In this document: one piece after another, positions 1-9,485 of the stretch
How the letters are laid out: every line of letters starts with the position of its first letter
How positions within the stretch are numbered: position 1 is the stretch's first letter
Origin: a bacterium
Lineage (GTDB): Bacteria; Hydrothermota; Hydrothermia; UBA1063
Length of the DNA: 43,486 nt
Assembly: GCA_030019025.1 (NCBI GenBank)
Contig: JASEFR010000006.1
Location: 1-43,486, forward strand
Direction: 5' to 3'
Translations under genes and position numbers: made by a program
The notes under the pieces: generated by a model
Databases searched by the model: none
Seen by the model: the letters and a program-made list of their open reading frames with translations, nothing else
What the model was told of the DNA's origin: nothing

Positions 1-372
1 TATATCTTTTTTAGTTGACAATTTATAAATGTAAGCCCCCCTCTCAACGACTCCTGGTGGAAATAGAAGAGGTATGATGTCAGCCAGACTGCACAGATAG
101 TAATCTCGCATCCATTCGGCAAGCTTAAGGTAGGGTTCAGTTGTTGCAAACTCCGAAGTAAGAACTTCTTCTATCGGTTTAATTTTTTCTTCAGGTAAAT
201 CTGGGGTATCAATGATTTCCCAGACTACACCCTTTGACCGAGTTCTTTGAAATGGAACAATAACAACCGCCCCCGGGTAAGTTTTTTCAAATAGTTCTTC
301 CGGTATGGAGTAAGTAAAATGGTCTAAGCTTGTTCTTGGTATCACCACGTGTGCAAACTTTTTAGAACTCAT
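1..372 (-). CDS. priA: Primosomal protein N' (PriA), N-terminal part, cut by window edge
   Basis: PriA is the 3'-to-5' helicase that restarts stalled replication forks. Only the first 124 codons lie in the window; the frame stays open to the left edge. The translated segment resembles the PriA 3'-DNA-binding domain: an early stretch with HFTYSIPEEL, then PGAVVIVPFQ, a KPIEEVL stretch near residue 70, and the family-typical WMRDYYLCSLADIIPLLFPP near residues 90-110. The helicase and zinc-binding regions would be outside. The ATG at 372-370 overlaps the 3' end of tamB by 11 nt, so it is probably the third gene of an rpmB-tamB-priA operon. Recognition is from these N-terminal motifs only. Confidence 0.8.
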   Translation of the reverse strand, partial: MSSKKFAHVVIPRTSLDHFTYSIPEELFEKTYPGAVVIVPFQRTRSKGVVWEIIDTPDLPEEKIKPIEEVLTSEFATTEPYLKLAEWMRDYYLCSLADIIPLLFPPGVVERGAYIYKLSTKKDI

Positions 373-3300
373 AAATATAGTCAAGACCTATGAAAAGCCT
401 ATGCTCTTGGTCTCGCTCTGCAAATATTCCGAAATTATTGTTAACTTTGTATCTTATTCTAAACATGTCCTTGGTTATATCAAAGATATCGTGCGAGTAC
501 CAGAGATAGAAGCGAGGATTTAGATAAAACCCTATGAGAAGTGCTGGATTTTCAGTGGTTTCGGAACTGGACAGCCTTAATTCTTGAAACCTCAATGTTC
601 TTCTAAGGCTTTGTGATATTAGAGTGCTTGCCAGGGTGAAAGCCCTATTTTTAAGCTCCTGTAGCTCTTCTATCCCTGATGAAGTCGTGTCGCCATATGG
701 TTTGCCAAGAGTTAAAAGATAGATTATGTTTAACTCATCAAGGGGTGGTTCAGAAGTTAGTGTAATTTGAGGATTTCTCATAGTGCCAGCCAGCGTAAGG
801 TAAACATTGAAGGTGTCAACCTTTGAGAAAGCTTTTAAATTAAACTCCGGTTCTAAGTCTTCTGAAGAGTTAAAATTCACATATCCGGATTGGATATCAA
901 AGATTCGATCTAAGTAGAGAAAATACCCTTTAACTACGTCAACAGTCCCATCTAAAAGCATTTTACCACCCATTATCTGGTAAACAAGATTACCTTTGAT
1001 TTCAATATCTGCCAGCTCATTTACCAAAAAGGTATTACCCTCGAGGTGCAAATTGAGGAGGAGATTCAAATTTTGAGGAAATTGGGAGTGAGATTCTTTT
1101 GGTGGTCTTATGCTTTGGAAAATTGTTGCCTCTTTAATCAGTGCATCGCCTTTCACTATAATACCATCTTCTCTGATTAAAACATCAATTTTGGTGTCAC
1201 CTGAGGCAAAGAGGTTATAAGATGGATATAGGGTAACGTTGGTGCCTGAAAAAGTGAGGAATATTTCTCTCTTTTTTTCGAATAGCTTTTTACCATGTCC
1301 ATATATTTTCACTGTTCCATGGTCGACAAGGGCGGTTCCTCTCTTGATTTTAAAACCATCTCCTTCAAGTTCGGTAAATATCTCACCTTTGGAAAATTCA
1401 AGTTGTATAGGAGTATAAATACCCGACATGTTCTCGCTCCTTAGAAATCCCGAAAGATATGGCTGTGATCCGTATGTACCATAAATTTTCACTTCCCCGT
1501 ATATATTGAGCGAATTCAATATTAGTTGTTTATCTGTAAAGTTGTTTATTTTTTCAGCTGGTAAATCACGGATTCTTGCTTCGATTTCATACTTCCCTTG
1601 ATTCTCTGGTTTGAAGTTAAAAGGCAGTAAGGAAAAAGTTAGAGGAAAAAAACCATTAAGCTCAACATCCGTCGAAGGGCCAAGAATTGAAACAGTATCA
1701 AGAATAACGCCATTTTCGTAGATTTTTGCAAAAACACATAATTTTAGGTCTTTGTATTCTCTAAAGTTTAAGTTTTCTGCCTGAATCCACGCATTTGCCT
1801 TTGGAGTTTCGAGGGTTCCGCTAATGTAGAGTGAGCCTGATAATATCGAACTAATTCCTGCTAAGTTGTTGATTTTTAGTGTATTAATCAAAAATTGCGC
1901 ATCAATTTCTTTCGTAGATAAATCAAGATTAGCTTTAAGTAAGACTGGAGAGGAGTTTACCCATATTTTACCGCTGTCAATGGATACTTTGTTATACCTT
2001 TTGACTACATTTATGGGATCTGTTATCTCAAACGTGTCGGTTTTTCCTACAAGGAATTGCAAATTGGTGACTTGAAAGTCAAAGTTTTTACCACCTAAAT
2101 TGCTAAAGAAAAAATTACCTTTGAGCGATGAGCAGTTTTGGAAAGCAGAGAGAGTTATGTAAAAGTGCTTAAGTTCATCGGAAACAAGCAAAGTTATTGT
2201 TGAGTCAGCCTGTAAGTTTGATGCCATTAATTCTTTGCCGAATATTTTTAAGCTGTCTATTTGACCTTTTGACGAGATGGTAAGGAGAATTTCCTTAGCG
2301 CTGGTTTTCTCATAATTTAGTGCCTTCGCTTTAAAGATAGCATAACCCTCTCTGTAATCTCTTCCAAGCGTGTAATTTATATTAAAGTGGGCAATGCCTC
2401 CTAAGTCTTTTAAAAGGTCGGACAGTGAAAGAACTCCGTTAGCAACAATTTTTGCCTTGTTATCGGTAAATACGACTTTTCCTGATAAGTTGGAGTTCGT
2501 AGATGTAATGTTGTCTAAATTGATGTTGAGTTTGCTGTCATAAAAGGAGAACTTACAGTTTATTTGAAAATCTTCGGAATTAAGGTACTTTAGATTACTG
2601 GAGCTGAATTTTCCAAAAAGTTTACCTTTTTCAAACTCTAGGCTTGAAGTGATATACCCCGTTAGCCCTGCTTCGTTAAGGGAAATATCGAGTGCACCAA
2701 TTGAGAGCTTGCCTTCCTTGATTAAGTAAACCCCGTTTCCGTTAATTGTATTTTCTCTGTACTTGAATAAGACTTTTTCAATTATTAAAGAGTCAGGGAA
2801 TTCCTGGTCCATTACAGCAAAAACATCTTTAAAGGTTTGCCCTTGGACGTTAATTTCCCGGGCATTTAAAAAAAGTTTGCCGTTGTTTATTAAATAAAGG
2901 AGATTTAGTTCTTTTGCACTGTTTTGTTGTAATTTGATAAGACTTATCTTTAGTCTTGCTGAGTCAGGTAAATATATTGCTCCGAAGGTACCAGAAATGC
3001 CCAGTTTGTTGTTTTGGATTTCCATATCCTTGATCAGGATTGTGTTGTTTTTTATCAGTATGTCACTGTAAAAATAAAAGTTTTCATCCTCAAAGTATAT
3101 TTCGTTGATGTAGCTTCTTATTCTATAGGGTTTGCCTGTGCCTTCACCGGTGAGGTAAATGAAATTTAGCTCAATTTTTGTTGTATCCAGAACGATTATA
3201 CCTTTTTTAATCCTTATTTCCTCGAACTGGACAGGGATTGTTAATGTTGTGGTAAAAGAAGGGCTTTTCTTATTGCCGGTTCCTTTTAACTTGTAGGGAT

Positions 3301-3610
3301 AGATTGTAAATTCTTCGGCATGGATGTAACTTATAGTCCTGAGAAAAATAAGAGAAAAGGGATTGTACTTGAGAGTGAAGTTCTTTACTAAAAGTGCATC
3401 TCCTAGTTTTAACTCTTTAAAATTCAAATTTCCAAAAATGTTGAAATGATAACCACTTATTTTGCACCTTTCATTTAAGGACTTCTCCAGATACTTTTGT
3501 ATTAGGATTTTCGAGTATAAATTAAAAACGATATAAGTCGCCCCAGTTAAGAACGAGACAACAAGGGCGACTATTCCGATTTTCTTAATTTTTTGTAGCA
3601 CTTCGAACAA
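362..3610 (-). CDS. tamB: TamB-like translocation/assembly module protein (DUF490 family)
   Basis: This protein of about 1082 residues begins with a basic stretch and one hydrophobic segment (about residues 12-30, [15 protein letters not shown]) that fits an inner-membrane anchor. A very long beta-rich body follows, typical of AsmA/TamB proteins that span the periplasm and are implicated in outer-membrane protein assembly or lipid transfer. The last 150 residues match the TamB C-terminal domain in style ([15 protein letters not shown], then [17 protein letters not shown] and a final aromatic residue). The first codon is TTG at 3610, or GTG at 3601; either lies inside the end of rpmB, giving a 31-40 nt overlap. 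No clear Shine-Dalgarno is seen, so translational coupling is likely. No TamA/BamA partner is visible. Confidence 0.82.
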   Translation of the reverse strand: MFEVLQKIKKIGIVALVVSFLTGATYIVFNLYSKILIQKYLEKSLNERCKISGYHFNIFGNLNFKELKLGDALLVKNFTLKYNPFSLIFLRTISYIHAEEFTIYPYKLKGTGNKKSPSFTTTLTIPVQFEEIRIKKGIIVLDTTKIELNFIYLTGEGTGKPYRIRSYINEIYFEDENFYFYSDILIKNNTILIKDMEIQNNKLGISGTFGAIYLPDSARLKISLIKLQQNSAKELNLLYLINNGKLFLNAREINVQGQTFKDVFAVMDQEFPDSLIIEKVLFKYRENTINGNGVYLIKEGKLSIGALDISLNEAGLTGYITSSLEFEKGKLFGKFSSSNLKYLNSEDFQINCKFSFYDSKLNINLDNITSTNSNLSGKVVFTDNKAKIVANGVLSLSDLLKDLGGIAHFNINYTLGRDYREGYAIFKAKALNYEKTSAKEILLTISSKGQIDSLKIFGKELMASNLQADSTITLLVSDELKHFYITLSAFQNCSSLKGNFFFSNLGGKNFDFQVTNLQFLVGKTDTFEITDPINVVKRYNKVSIDSGKIWVNSSPVLLKANLDLSTKEIDAQFLINTLKINNLAGISSILSGSLYISGTLETPKANAWIQAENLNFREYKDLKLCVFAKIYENGVILDTVSILGPSTDVELNGFFPLTFSLLPFNFKPENQGKYEIEARIRDLPAEKINNFTDKQLILNSLNIYGEVKIYGTYGSQPYLSGFLRSENMSGIYTPIQLEFSKGEIFTELEGDGFKIKRGTALVDHGTVKIYGHGKKLFEKKREIFLTFSGTNVTLYPSYNLFASGDTKIDVLIREDGIIVKGDALIKEATIFQSIRPPKESHSQFPQNLNLLLNLHLEGNTFLVNELADIEIKGNLVYQIMGGKMLLDGTVDVVKGYFLYLDRIFDIQSGYVNFNSSEDLEPEFNLKAFSKVDTFNVYLTLAGTMRNPQITLTSEPPLDELNIIYLLTLGKPYGDTTSSGIEELQELKNRAFTLASTLISQSLRRTLRFQELRLSSSETTENPALLIGFYLNPRFYLWYSHDIFDITKDMFRIRYKVNNNFGIFAERDQEHRLFIGLDYIYEF

Positions 3611-3756
3611 ACTTTAGCTTTTACCAAATAACCATCTACTTCTATCTCAACTTTGCGTAAATTTGGAAGCCAGCGTCTTGAGCTCTTTTTATTGGCATGA
3701 GAAACGTTGTTACCATATAATGGACCTTTCCCGCAAATATCACATCTTTTTGCCAT
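3571..3756 (-). CDS. rpmB: 50S ribosomal protein L28
   Basis: L28 is a 61-residue large-subunit ribosomal protein. The start [12 protein letters not shown] and the later [17 protein letters not shown] are classic for the family. Cysteines 5, 8, 50 and 53 form two CxxC pairs, so this is the zinc-binding (C+) form. A strong Shine-Dalgarno (AAGGAGGAAG) precedes the ATG. A good promoter lies about 26 nt upstream (3783-3811). It leads the minus-strand group with tamB and priA, and its 3' end overlaps the tamB start by 31-40 nt. The gene is divergent from the tRNA cluster. Confidence 0.97.
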   Translation of the reverse strand: MAKRCDICGKGPLYGNNVSHANKKSSRRWLPNLRKVEIEVDGYLVKAKVCSKCYKKLRKSE

Positions 3757-3782
3757 TATTCTTCCTCCTTTGGTTGTAGGAA

Positions 3783-3811
3783 ATTTTAGAACAAAAAGGC
3801 TGAATATTCAA
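3783..3811 (-). promoter_or_regulatory. Sigma-70-type promoter for rpmB-tamB-priA
   Basis: On the minus strand, TTGAAT (3811-3806) and TAAAAT (3788-3783) are separated by exactly 17 nt. They sit just upstream of the rpmB Shine-Dalgarno. This was found by matching to consensus; no transcription data were available. Confidence 0.65.
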
Positions 3812-3854
3812 AGACGGAGAGTCTTTATATTTGTAGTGTGTTATCTGGCTTAGA

Positions 3855-3881
3855 TTGACTATTCGCTTCCTTTACTATAAA
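3855..3881 (+). promoter_or_regulatory. Probable promoter for the tRNA cluster
   Basis: TTGACT at 3855-3860 is followed after 15 nt by TATAAA (3876-3881), or after 17 nt by TAAATT. The first tRNA begins at 3919. It is divergent from the rpmB promoter. The -35 box is good, but the exact -10 box is uncertain. Confidence 0.5.
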
Positions 3882-3918
3882 TTTAAAATACTAACAGAGG
3901 TTGTTCTTTGTTAAAGTT

Positions 3919-3991
3919 GCTGGCGTAGCTCAGTCGGCAGAGCAGGTGATTTGTAATCACCAGGTCGGGGGTTCAAATCCCTCCGCCAGCT
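3919..3991 (+). tRNA. tRNA-Thr (anticodon TGT)
   Basis: A complete cloverleaf of 73 nt can be folded: acceptor GCTGGCG/CGCCAGC, D stem GCTC/GAGC, anticodon stem GGTGA/TCACC with loop TTTGTAA, and T arm GGGGG-TTCAAAT-CCCTC. The anticodon TGT reads Thr codons. The discriminator is T, and CCA is not encoded. It is the first of the tRNA cluster, 9 nt before tRNA-Tyr. Confidence 0.96.
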
Positions 3992-4000
3992 GGGAATGAT

Positions 4001-4084
4001 GGAGGGGTACCCAAGCGGCCAAAGGGGGCAGACTGTAAATCTGCTGGCTTTAGGCCTTCGGTGGTTCGAATCCACCCCCCTCCA
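4001..4084 (+). tRNA. tRNA-Tyr (anticodon GTA)
   Basis: This is an 84-nt class II tRNA with acceptor GGAGGGG/CCCCTCC, anticodon stem GCAGA/TCTGC around loop CTGTAAA, a long variable arm, and T arm GGTGG-TTCGAAT-CCACC. Anticodon GTA together with the long variable arm identifies tyrosine. The discriminator is A, and CCA is not encoded. Confidence 0.96.
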
Positions 4085-4150
4085 TATTTAAATGTTTTGG
4101 GTTGTAGGACAAGTCTGTCTGGTTCTTTAAAAAGTAGGTGAGAATAAAAA

Positions 4151-4220
4151 ACGGGAGTAGCTCAATGGTAGAGCATCCCCTATGCGGGGGATGGTTGCGG
4201 GGCGAGTCCCGTCTAAGGGT
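4151..4220 (+). pseudogene. Degenerate tRNA-Gly-like sequence
   Basis: The first half (GGGAGTAGCTCAATGGTAGA and on to 4177) is identical to the functional tRNA-Gly at 4245. The D arm is intact. The anticodon-arm helix TCCCC/GGGGA is fully paired, but the loop has only 6 nt (TATGCG). The T-arm helix is kept, but its loop has also lost one base and the TTC. The 3' acceptor strand reads CTAAGGG instead of CTCCCGC, so the middle of the acceptor stem cannot pair. It cannot be a normal tRNA. It could be a relic of a duplicated glycine tRNA, a sequencing artefact, or a tRNA-like RNA with another role. Confidence 0.7.
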
Positions 4221-4244
4221 TGAAAAAAAGTTCTTTTAAAATGT

Positions 4245-4316
4245 GCGGGAGTAGCTCAATGGTAGAGCATCGGCCTTCCAAGCCGGTGGTTGCGGGTTCG
4301 AGTCCCGTCTCCCGCT
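4245..4316 (+). tRNA. tRNA-Gly (anticodon TCC)
   Basis: A standard 72-nt cloverleaf: acceptor GCGGGAG/CTCCCGC, D stem GCTC/GAGC, anticodon stem TCGGC/GCCGG with loop CTTCCAA, and T arm GCGGG-TTCGAGT-CCCGT. Anticodon TCC reads GGA and GGG, and possibly more by wobble. The discriminator is T, and CCA is not encoded. It lies 42 nt before rpsO and may be co-transcribed with it. Confidence 0.97.
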
Positions 4317-4358
4317 TTTGTTTTTTATTTAAACTGAAAAAATGGAGGTAGAATTCTC

Positions 4359-4628
4359 ATGACCATTAGCAAGGAAGAGAAGGAAAAAATAATTAAAGAA
4401 TGGAGAAAGCATGAAAAAGACACGGGTTCTGTGGAGATACAAATTGCTCTATTGACCAAGAGAATTGCAGATCTGACAGAACATCTTAAAGTACATCGTA
4501 AGGATGTGCATTCCAGGACTGGTTTAATCAAATTGGTTGGTAAAAGAAAGAGGCTTTTAAATTACCTAAGGAGAGAGAATTTCGCCCGATATGCTGAACT
4601 CATTGATAAGCTGGGTATTAGAGGATGA
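4359..4628 (+). CDS. rpsO: 30S ribosomal protein S15
   Basis: S15 is an 89-residue protein that binds 16S rRNA early in small-subunit assembly. The sequence carries family hallmarks: [16 protein letters not shown] near residues 24-39, [15 protein letters not shown], and the C-terminal [24 protein letters not shown] Shine-Dalgarno stands about 12 nt before the ATG. The stop TGA overlaps the ATG of pnp by 4 nt, the common rpsO-pnp order. No clear promoter is seen between tRNA-Gly and this gene, so it may share the tRNA transcript. Confidence 0.97.
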   Translation: MTISKEEKEKIIKEWRKHEKDTGSVEIQIALLTKRIADLTEHLKVHRKDVHSRTGLIKLVGKRKRLLNYLRRENFARYAELIDKLGIRG

Positions 4629-6742
4629 TTTTTTCTTTAGAACGTGAAATTGCTGGCCGGACGCTAAAAATTGAAGTAGGTAGAGTTGCAAACCAGGCGA
4701 CATCTTCCCTATTAATATCTTACGGTGATACAGTACTTCTCGTAACCGTTGTAACCCAGGAGTCAAAGGAGAAAAGGGATTTTCTCCCGCTACTTGTTGA
4801 ATATAGAGAACAGTCATACGCTGCCGGTAAAATACCCGGTGGTTACCTGAAGAGAGAGGGTAAACCCACAGAGAGAGAAATCCTGCATGGAAGGGCTATT
4901 GATAGGGCTATAAGACCGAGATTCCCTAAGGATATGATGAATGAGATAGAAGTCATAGCATATCTTTTGTCTTATGATCTTGAGAATGAAACAAACTTTC
5001 TCGGGATAATAGGCGCTTCTGCCTGTTTACACATTTCGGAAATCGAATTTGATGGTCCCATAGCAGCCTGTAGGGTTGGAAGAATAAACGGGGAATTTGT
5101 CCTTAATCCGACAAATTCTCAAATTGAGCAAAGTGATTTCGATTTGCTTGTTGCAGGTTCTTCTGGCGAGATTAACATGATTGAATTTGGCGGTAAAGAA
5201 GTTCCGGAAGGCGTTGTATTTCAGGCTATTGAATTTGCCATACCATATCTTAAGGAAATAGAGGATTTTCAAAATGAACTTAGAGAAAAAATAGGAAAGT
5301 CGAAAGTTCCGTATCAGAGGCTGATAATCTCCGATGAATTTTATTCCGGAATTAAGGATCTCGTGTACAAGGATATCGTTGATGCAATGCACATTAGTGA
5401 GAAGAAGTTGCGCAATGAAAGTCTTGATGCTATTAGAAAAAAAGCGGAAGAATATGTCAAAAACACTTATCCATCTGAAGATTTAACCAATGAGTTAAAT
5501 CAAACACTTTATGAGCTCGAAAGGAAAGCACTTCGCGAGATGACATTGAATGAGGGAAAAAGAGTTGATGGAAGGGGATTTGAGGAAATAAGGCCGATTA
5601 CCTGTGAAGTTGGGATACTCCCCAGAACACATGGTTCAGCTCTCTTCAAGAGAGGTGAGACGCAGACCCTTGTTGTAACAACGCTAGGGACAAAAGAAGA
5701 CGTTCAGAAGCTTTCCGAGCTCGAGCCAGAAGAAGAGAAACGTTTTATGCTTCATTATAACTTTCCTCCCTTCTCTACGGGTGAGGTTAAACCTCTAAGA
5801 GGGGTTTCAAGGAGAGAAATTGGGCACGGAAATCTCGCAGAAAAGGCACTGGCTCCTCTGATACCTTCTGAGGAAGAATTTCCTTACACAATCAGAGTTG
5901 TATCAGATGTTTTGGAGTCAAATGGTTCTACCTCAATGGCTACCGTTTGTGGTGGTTCTTTGTCCCTTATGGATGCCGGAGTACCAATTAAAGCAGCTTG
6001 TGCGGGGATATCTACGGGCTTGATTAAAGAGGGTGATCGGTATGTTTTGCTCACGGACATCGTGGGTGCAGAAGATCACTATGGTGATATGGATTTTAAG
6101 ATTGCAGGTACTTCTAAGGGAATTACTGCTATCCAACTCGATCTTAAGATCAGGGGATTACCGCTGAATATTATAAAAGAGACCTTTGAGAGGGCAAGGA
6201 AAGCCAGGCTCTTTATTCTTGATATAATGAATGCAACGATTTCCAAACCGCGGGATAGTGTATCCATTTATGCCCCAAAGGTGTCTTCAATAACAATTCC
6301 CACTGACAAAATTGGTCTTGTAATAGGACCTGGAGGAAGGACTATCAAAAAGATCATTGAACAGACTGGCACCAAAATTGAGATTGATGACACTACAGGG
6401 AGGGTGCTTATTTCAGGTTACAGTGAAGAAGGTGTTGAAGGTGCTAAGGAAATGATTAATGAAATGGTTCAGGAAGTAGAGCTCGGTAAGGTTTATATGG
6501 GGGTTGTGAAGAGAATTGCTCCTTTTGGCGCTTTTGTAGAGATTTTGCCTAATAAAGAAGGCCTTTTACACATTTCAGAAATTTCCGACTCCAAAATTTC
6601 AAAGGTTGAAGATGTCTTGAAGGTGGGGGATAAGGTTCTGGTCAAGGTAATCGAAATTGATGAAGCAGGTAGGTTTAAGCTATCGAGAAAAAGGGCCTTG
6701 AAAGGCGGTTTGCAGGAACTCGGAGCAATTGACACTGAGTAA
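4625..6742 (+). CDS. pnp: Polyribonucleotide nucleotidyltransferase (PNPase)
   Basis: PNPase degrades RNA 3'-to-5' by phosphorolysis as a ring-shaped trimer. The 705 residues show the full layout: a first RNase PH domain, an alpha-helical linker, a second RNase PH domain with the catalytic-site segment [10 protein letters not shown], a KH domain with [14 protein letters not shown] near residue 562, and an S1 domain starting near residue 623 ([15 protein letters not shown]). Length is normal. It is translationally coupled to rpsO by an ATGA overlap. Its 3' end overlaps the next gene by 14 nt. Confidence 0.97.
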   Translation: MIFSLEREIAGRTLKIEVGRVANQATSSLLISYGDTVLLVTVVTQESKEKRDFLPLLVEYREQSYAAGKIPGGYLKREGKPTEREILHGRAIDRAIRPRFPKDMMNEIEVIAYLLSYDLENETNFLGIIGASACLHISEIEFDGPIAACRVGRINGEFVLNPTNSQIEQSDFDLLVAGSSGEINMIEFGGKEVPEGVVFQAIEFAIPYLKEIEDFQNELREKIGKSKVPYQRLIISDEFYSGIKDLVYKDIVDAMHISEKKLRNESLDAIRKKAEEYVKNTYPSEDLTNELNQTLYELERKALREMTLNEGKRVDGRGFEEIRPITCEVGILPRTHGSALFKRGETQTLVVTTLGTKEDVQKLSELEPEEEKRFMLHYNFPPFSTGEVKPLRGVSRREIGHGNLAEKALAPLIPSEEEFPYTIRVVSDVLESNGSTSMATVCGGSLSLMDAGVPIKAACAGISTGLIKEGDRYVLLTDIVGAEDHYGDMDFKIAGTSKGITAIQLDLKIRGLPLNIIKETFERARKARLFILDIMNATISKPRDSVSIYAPKVSSITIPTDKIGLVIGPGGRTIKKIIEQTGTKIEIDDTTGRVLISGYSEEGVEGAKEMINEMVQEVELGKVYMGVVKRIAPFGAFVEILPNKEGLLHISEISDSKISKVEDVLKVGDKVLVKVIEIDEAGRFKLSRKRALKGGLQELGAIDTE

Positions 6743-7877
6743 GGGATTTAAAATTCCACTTTTTGAAACCTTTTTTGACGAATCTGACATTGAAGCAGTG
6801 TCATCAACTATCAAAACTGGTTGGGTATCCCTTGGACCTAAAACCAACGAATTAGAGAGGGCTTTTGAGTCTTATTTTGGAGTTAAATATGCGCTTTTTG
6901 TCTCTTCGGGTACAGCTGCCCTTCATCTTGCATATATATCTGCTGGTATAGGGCCTGACAGTATTGTGGTCCTGCCATCATTTACTTACATTTCCACCTT
7001 GACACCCCTGATTTGGATGGGTGCAAAGTTTGTTTTTGCGGATATTGAATCTCTTCAAAAGCCTGTTATCTCACCCGATACTATAGAAAATGTCAAAGGT
7101 AGAGCAACTCACGCTATTTACGTCGCATACGCTGGCTTTATGGAAGGAATTGATGAAGTTCAAAAGTACTGTAAAGAGAAGAACCTTGTTTTAGTTGAGG
7201 ACGCATCCCATTGTCACGGGTCGATATGGAAAGGTAAAAGGGCCGGTAATTTTGGCATTGTGGCAGGAATGTCTCTTTATGCCAACAAAAGTATTACAAC
7301 GGGAGAGGGAGGGGTAATTTTAACGAATGATGAGAATATATACAAGAGATGTAAATCCTTAAGGTCTCAGGGTATTTCGAGCACATCATATGAGCGTTAT
7401 AAGGGTTTAGAACTGGATTACGATATATACGAAATTGGTTACACCTACCGTGCCACAGAGATTCAAGCTGCCCTTGGTTTATCACAGCTAAAAAAGATTG
7501 AATGGATTAATCAAAGGAGAAGAGAATTGGTGGGGCTTTATCGGAAGTTGTTAGAAGATGTTCCTGAAATTATTATACCGTTTGAAAATTACCAACTTTC
7601 TGGAAATTATATTTTTTCGGTTTTTTCCAAGGTAGACAGGGATGCTTTGAGACTTTTCCTATTCGAACATGGGATACAGACCAGTATCCATTATAAACCT
7701 TTGCATCTTTTTAGTGCTGTTCAGAAGCACTATCCGTATAGGCCGCTTCCCGTTACTGAAGAGGCCTACCGGATGCAGATCACTTTGCCTCTTTTCCCTA
7801 CCATGAAAGAAGAATGGGTTGAGTATATTGTGAAGGTGCTTAAGGATGGAATTGCTAAGTACAAAGGTAATTTCTAA
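6729..7877 (+). CDS. DegT/DnrJ/EryC1-family PLP-dependent aminotransferase
   Basis: This 382-residue protein belongs to the sugar aminotransferase family that makes amino-sugars for glycans such as perosamine-type or bacillosamine-type sugars. Visible landmarks are SSGTAALHLAY near residue 60, LPSFTYISTLTPLIW, VEDASHCHGS (cofactor aspartate) near residue 158, and the Schiff-base lysine in YANKSITTGEGG near residue 187. The first codon is TTG inside the end of pnp (14 nt overlap). No sugar nucleotide dehydratase or glycosyltransferase is adjacent, so the substrate cannot be assigned. The downstream gene starts inside its 3' end. Confidence 0.88.
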   Translation: MTLSKGFKIPLFETFFDESDIEAVSSTIKTGWVSLGPKTNELERAFESYFGVKYALFVSSGTAALHLAYISAGIGPDSIVVLPSFTYISTLTPLIWMGAKFVFADIESLQKPVISPDTIENVKGRATHAIYVAYAGFMEGIDEVQKYCKEKNLVLVEDASHCHGSIWKGKRAGNFGIVAGMSLYANKSITTGEGGVILTNDENIYKRCKSLRSQGISSTSYERYKGLELDYDIYEIGYTYRATEIQAALGLSQLKKIEWINQRRRELVGLYRKLLEDVPEIIIPFENYQLSGNYIFSVFSKVDRDALRLFLFEHGIQTSIHYKPLHLFSAVQKHYPYRPLPVTEEAYRMQITLPLFPTMKEEWVEYIVKVLKDGIAKYKGNF

Positions 7878-8568
7878 CGAGTTTTTGGGCGATGGTTTTT
7901 TCCTGCTTGAGGTTGAGAACTTATGGGGGGAATCCATTTCTCCTGGACAATTTTTTCAACTAAGAGTGAGCAAAGGCCTTAGCCCTTTTCTTTCACGGCC
8001 CTTCAGTGTTTTTTTTGCAGATGCTAAAAGTCTTTTGTTTTTGATAAAGGTAGTAGGAATCGGAACCGAACTTCTCTCCGAAAAGAGAAAGGGAGAACCT
8101 TTAAGCTTATTAGGTCCTCTTGGAAAGGGATTTCCTGAACTACCTAATCCGACTCTTGTTGCAGGCGGTTCGGGCCTTGGTCCTCTCTATTTTTATGCCA
8201 AAAAAGTAGGGAATTTCAAAAGGTTTTTGTGGGGATTGAAAAGTAAGCCTCCTCAGGGCTTGGCTAATCTATTGAGGGAATTAAATATTTTTTTAATCAC
8301 TGAGGATGGTTCTGAAGGTCAGAAAGGGTTAGTTACGGATTTTATCAATGAACAGGAGGATAGAATTATATATGCTTGTGGTCCTGTTCCCATGCTTAGA
8401 AATTTGAAGAACTTTAAAACTTCTGATGTGTGGGTTTCCGTTGAAACTGTTATGGCTTGTGGAATTGGACTTTGCTTTGGTTGTTCAGTTAAAAAGCCTT
8501 ATGGCTCGGGATACTTTCGAGCCTGTAAGGATGGGCCGGTTTTTAATTTAAAGGATATTGAAATTTAG
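7846..8568 (+). CDS. PyrK-like dihydroorotate dehydrogenase electron-transfer subunit
   Basis: This 240-residue protein is a ferredoxin-reductase-like FAD/NAD-binding protein with a C-terminal 2Fe-2S site. Cysteines 205, 210, 213 and 227 (CGIGLCFGCS, then RAC) have the spacing typical of PyrK, the subunit that passes electrons from class 1B dihydroorotate dehydrogenase to NAD. The N-terminal half has the flavin motif RPFSV near residue 51, and a glycine-rich VAGGSGLGPL lies near residue 105. No pyrD is in the window, so this could also serve another oxidoreductase. The ATG at 7846 overlaps the aminotransferase by 32 nt; TTG at 7852, better spaced from AAGGA, is an alternative start. The stop codon overlaps that of miaA. 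Confidence 0.82.
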   Translation: MELLSTKVISNEFLGDGFFLLEVENLWGESISPGQFFQLRVSKGLSPFLSRPFSVFFADAKSLLFLIKVVGIGTELLSEKRKGEPLSLLGPLGKGFPELPNPTLVAGGSGLGPLYFYAKKVGNFKRFLWGLKSKPPQGLANLLRELNIFLITEDGSEGQKGLVTDFINEQEDRIIYACGPVPMLRNLKNFKTSDVWVSVETVMACGIGLCFGCSVKKPYGSGYFRACKDGPVFNLKDIEI

Positions 8569-9485
8569 GATATCCTTTTTAAAATTTCTTCGTCGAGCCT
8601 ATTAAACAGGTCGTTGATTTCCTTTGTTATATCGAACCAGCTAACATTTTTAAAATTTTTGAAAAACATTTTTTGCCTGCGGGCGTAAATCTTAGTATTT
8701 TTTATAGTTTTAGATATCGCTTCTTCTAATTTAAATTCCCCTTTCAGATATTTGATGGTTTCTTTGTAGCCTATTGTGTTGAGTGATGGTAATTTTTCAT
8801 CGTATCCCATTTCAAGAATTTTTTTAGTTTCTTCGATGAGGCCTTCTGAAAACATTCTTTTCGTGCGTTCTTCGATTTTCCTGTATAGTTCAGCGTTTTG
8901 TTGTGTTATACCTATATATTCGGGCTCAAAAATCCTTTTTTTGCGAAGTTTCCTTCTTGCCTCACTGGCAGGCATTCCTGTGTTATAGTAGATTTCAAGA
9001 GCCCTTGTGATCCTCAGCCAATCCTTAGGATGGAGTTTTTTTGCAGTCTCAGGATCTTTTATCTTTAGTTCTTCGTATAGTTTTTCCACGCCCTCCTCAT
9101 TTAGTCTATTGAGTAAATATTGCCTTATTTCAGGATCCTTCTTAGGTTCTTCAAAAAAATCAGAAAAGAGTGCTTTGTAATACAGAGGCGTACCTCCTAC
9201 GATTACAGGGACTTTTCCCCTATTTAAAATCTGCGTTGCTACTTTTTCTGCGTCTCTGGCAAAGTCACCTGCGCTGTAAATTTCGTCGGGGTTTTTTATA
9301 TCTATGAGCTCAAAAAATTCCCTGAAGGGCTTTTCCGGTTTTGCGGTCCCTATATCCATGTACCTGTAAACTTTTCTTGAATCACATGAGATGAAGTGAA
9401 CTCTGTCACCAAATTTTGTTAGCAAATATTTAGCAATTTCCTTTTTGCCACAAGCTGTTGGCCCAAGTATACATATTATTTTCAT
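8565..9485 (-). CDS. miaA: tRNA dimethylallyltransferase
   Basis: MiaA adds a dimethylallyl group to A37 of tRNAs that read codons starting with U. The 306-residue protein shows a P-loop at residues 8-15 (GPTACGKK), the SCDSRKVYRYMDIGTAKP segment, VIVGGTPLYYKAL, and a basic C-terminal helix (TKIYARRQKMFFKNF). The P-loop ends in lysine where the family has serine or threonine, which is unusual for magnesium binding. The ATG directly follows the glmS stop (TAAATG), making it the last gene of the mutS-mre operon. It converges with the pyrK-like gene, sharing TTAG at the stops. Confidence 0.94.
   Translation of the reverse strand: MKIICILGPTACGKKEIAKYLLTKFGDRVHFISCDSRKVYRYMDIGTAKPEKPFREFFELIDIKNPDEIYSAGDFARDAEKVATQILNRGKVPVIVGGTPLYYKALFSDFFEEPKKDPEIRQYLLNRLNEEGVEKLYEELKIKDPETAKKLHPKDWLRITRALEIYYNTGMPASEARRKLRKKRIFEPEYIGITQQNAELYRKIEERTKRMFSEGLIEETKKILEMGYDEKLPSLNTIGYKETIKYLKGEFKLEEAISKTIKNTKIYARRQKMFFKNFKNVSWFDITKEINDLFNRLDEEILKRIS

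Noticed and set aside
3810-3826. Hairpin AAAGAC/GTCTTT as terminator
   Set aside because: It lies upstream of the rpmB -35 box between divergent promoters, with a short stem and no T-run in a useful place.
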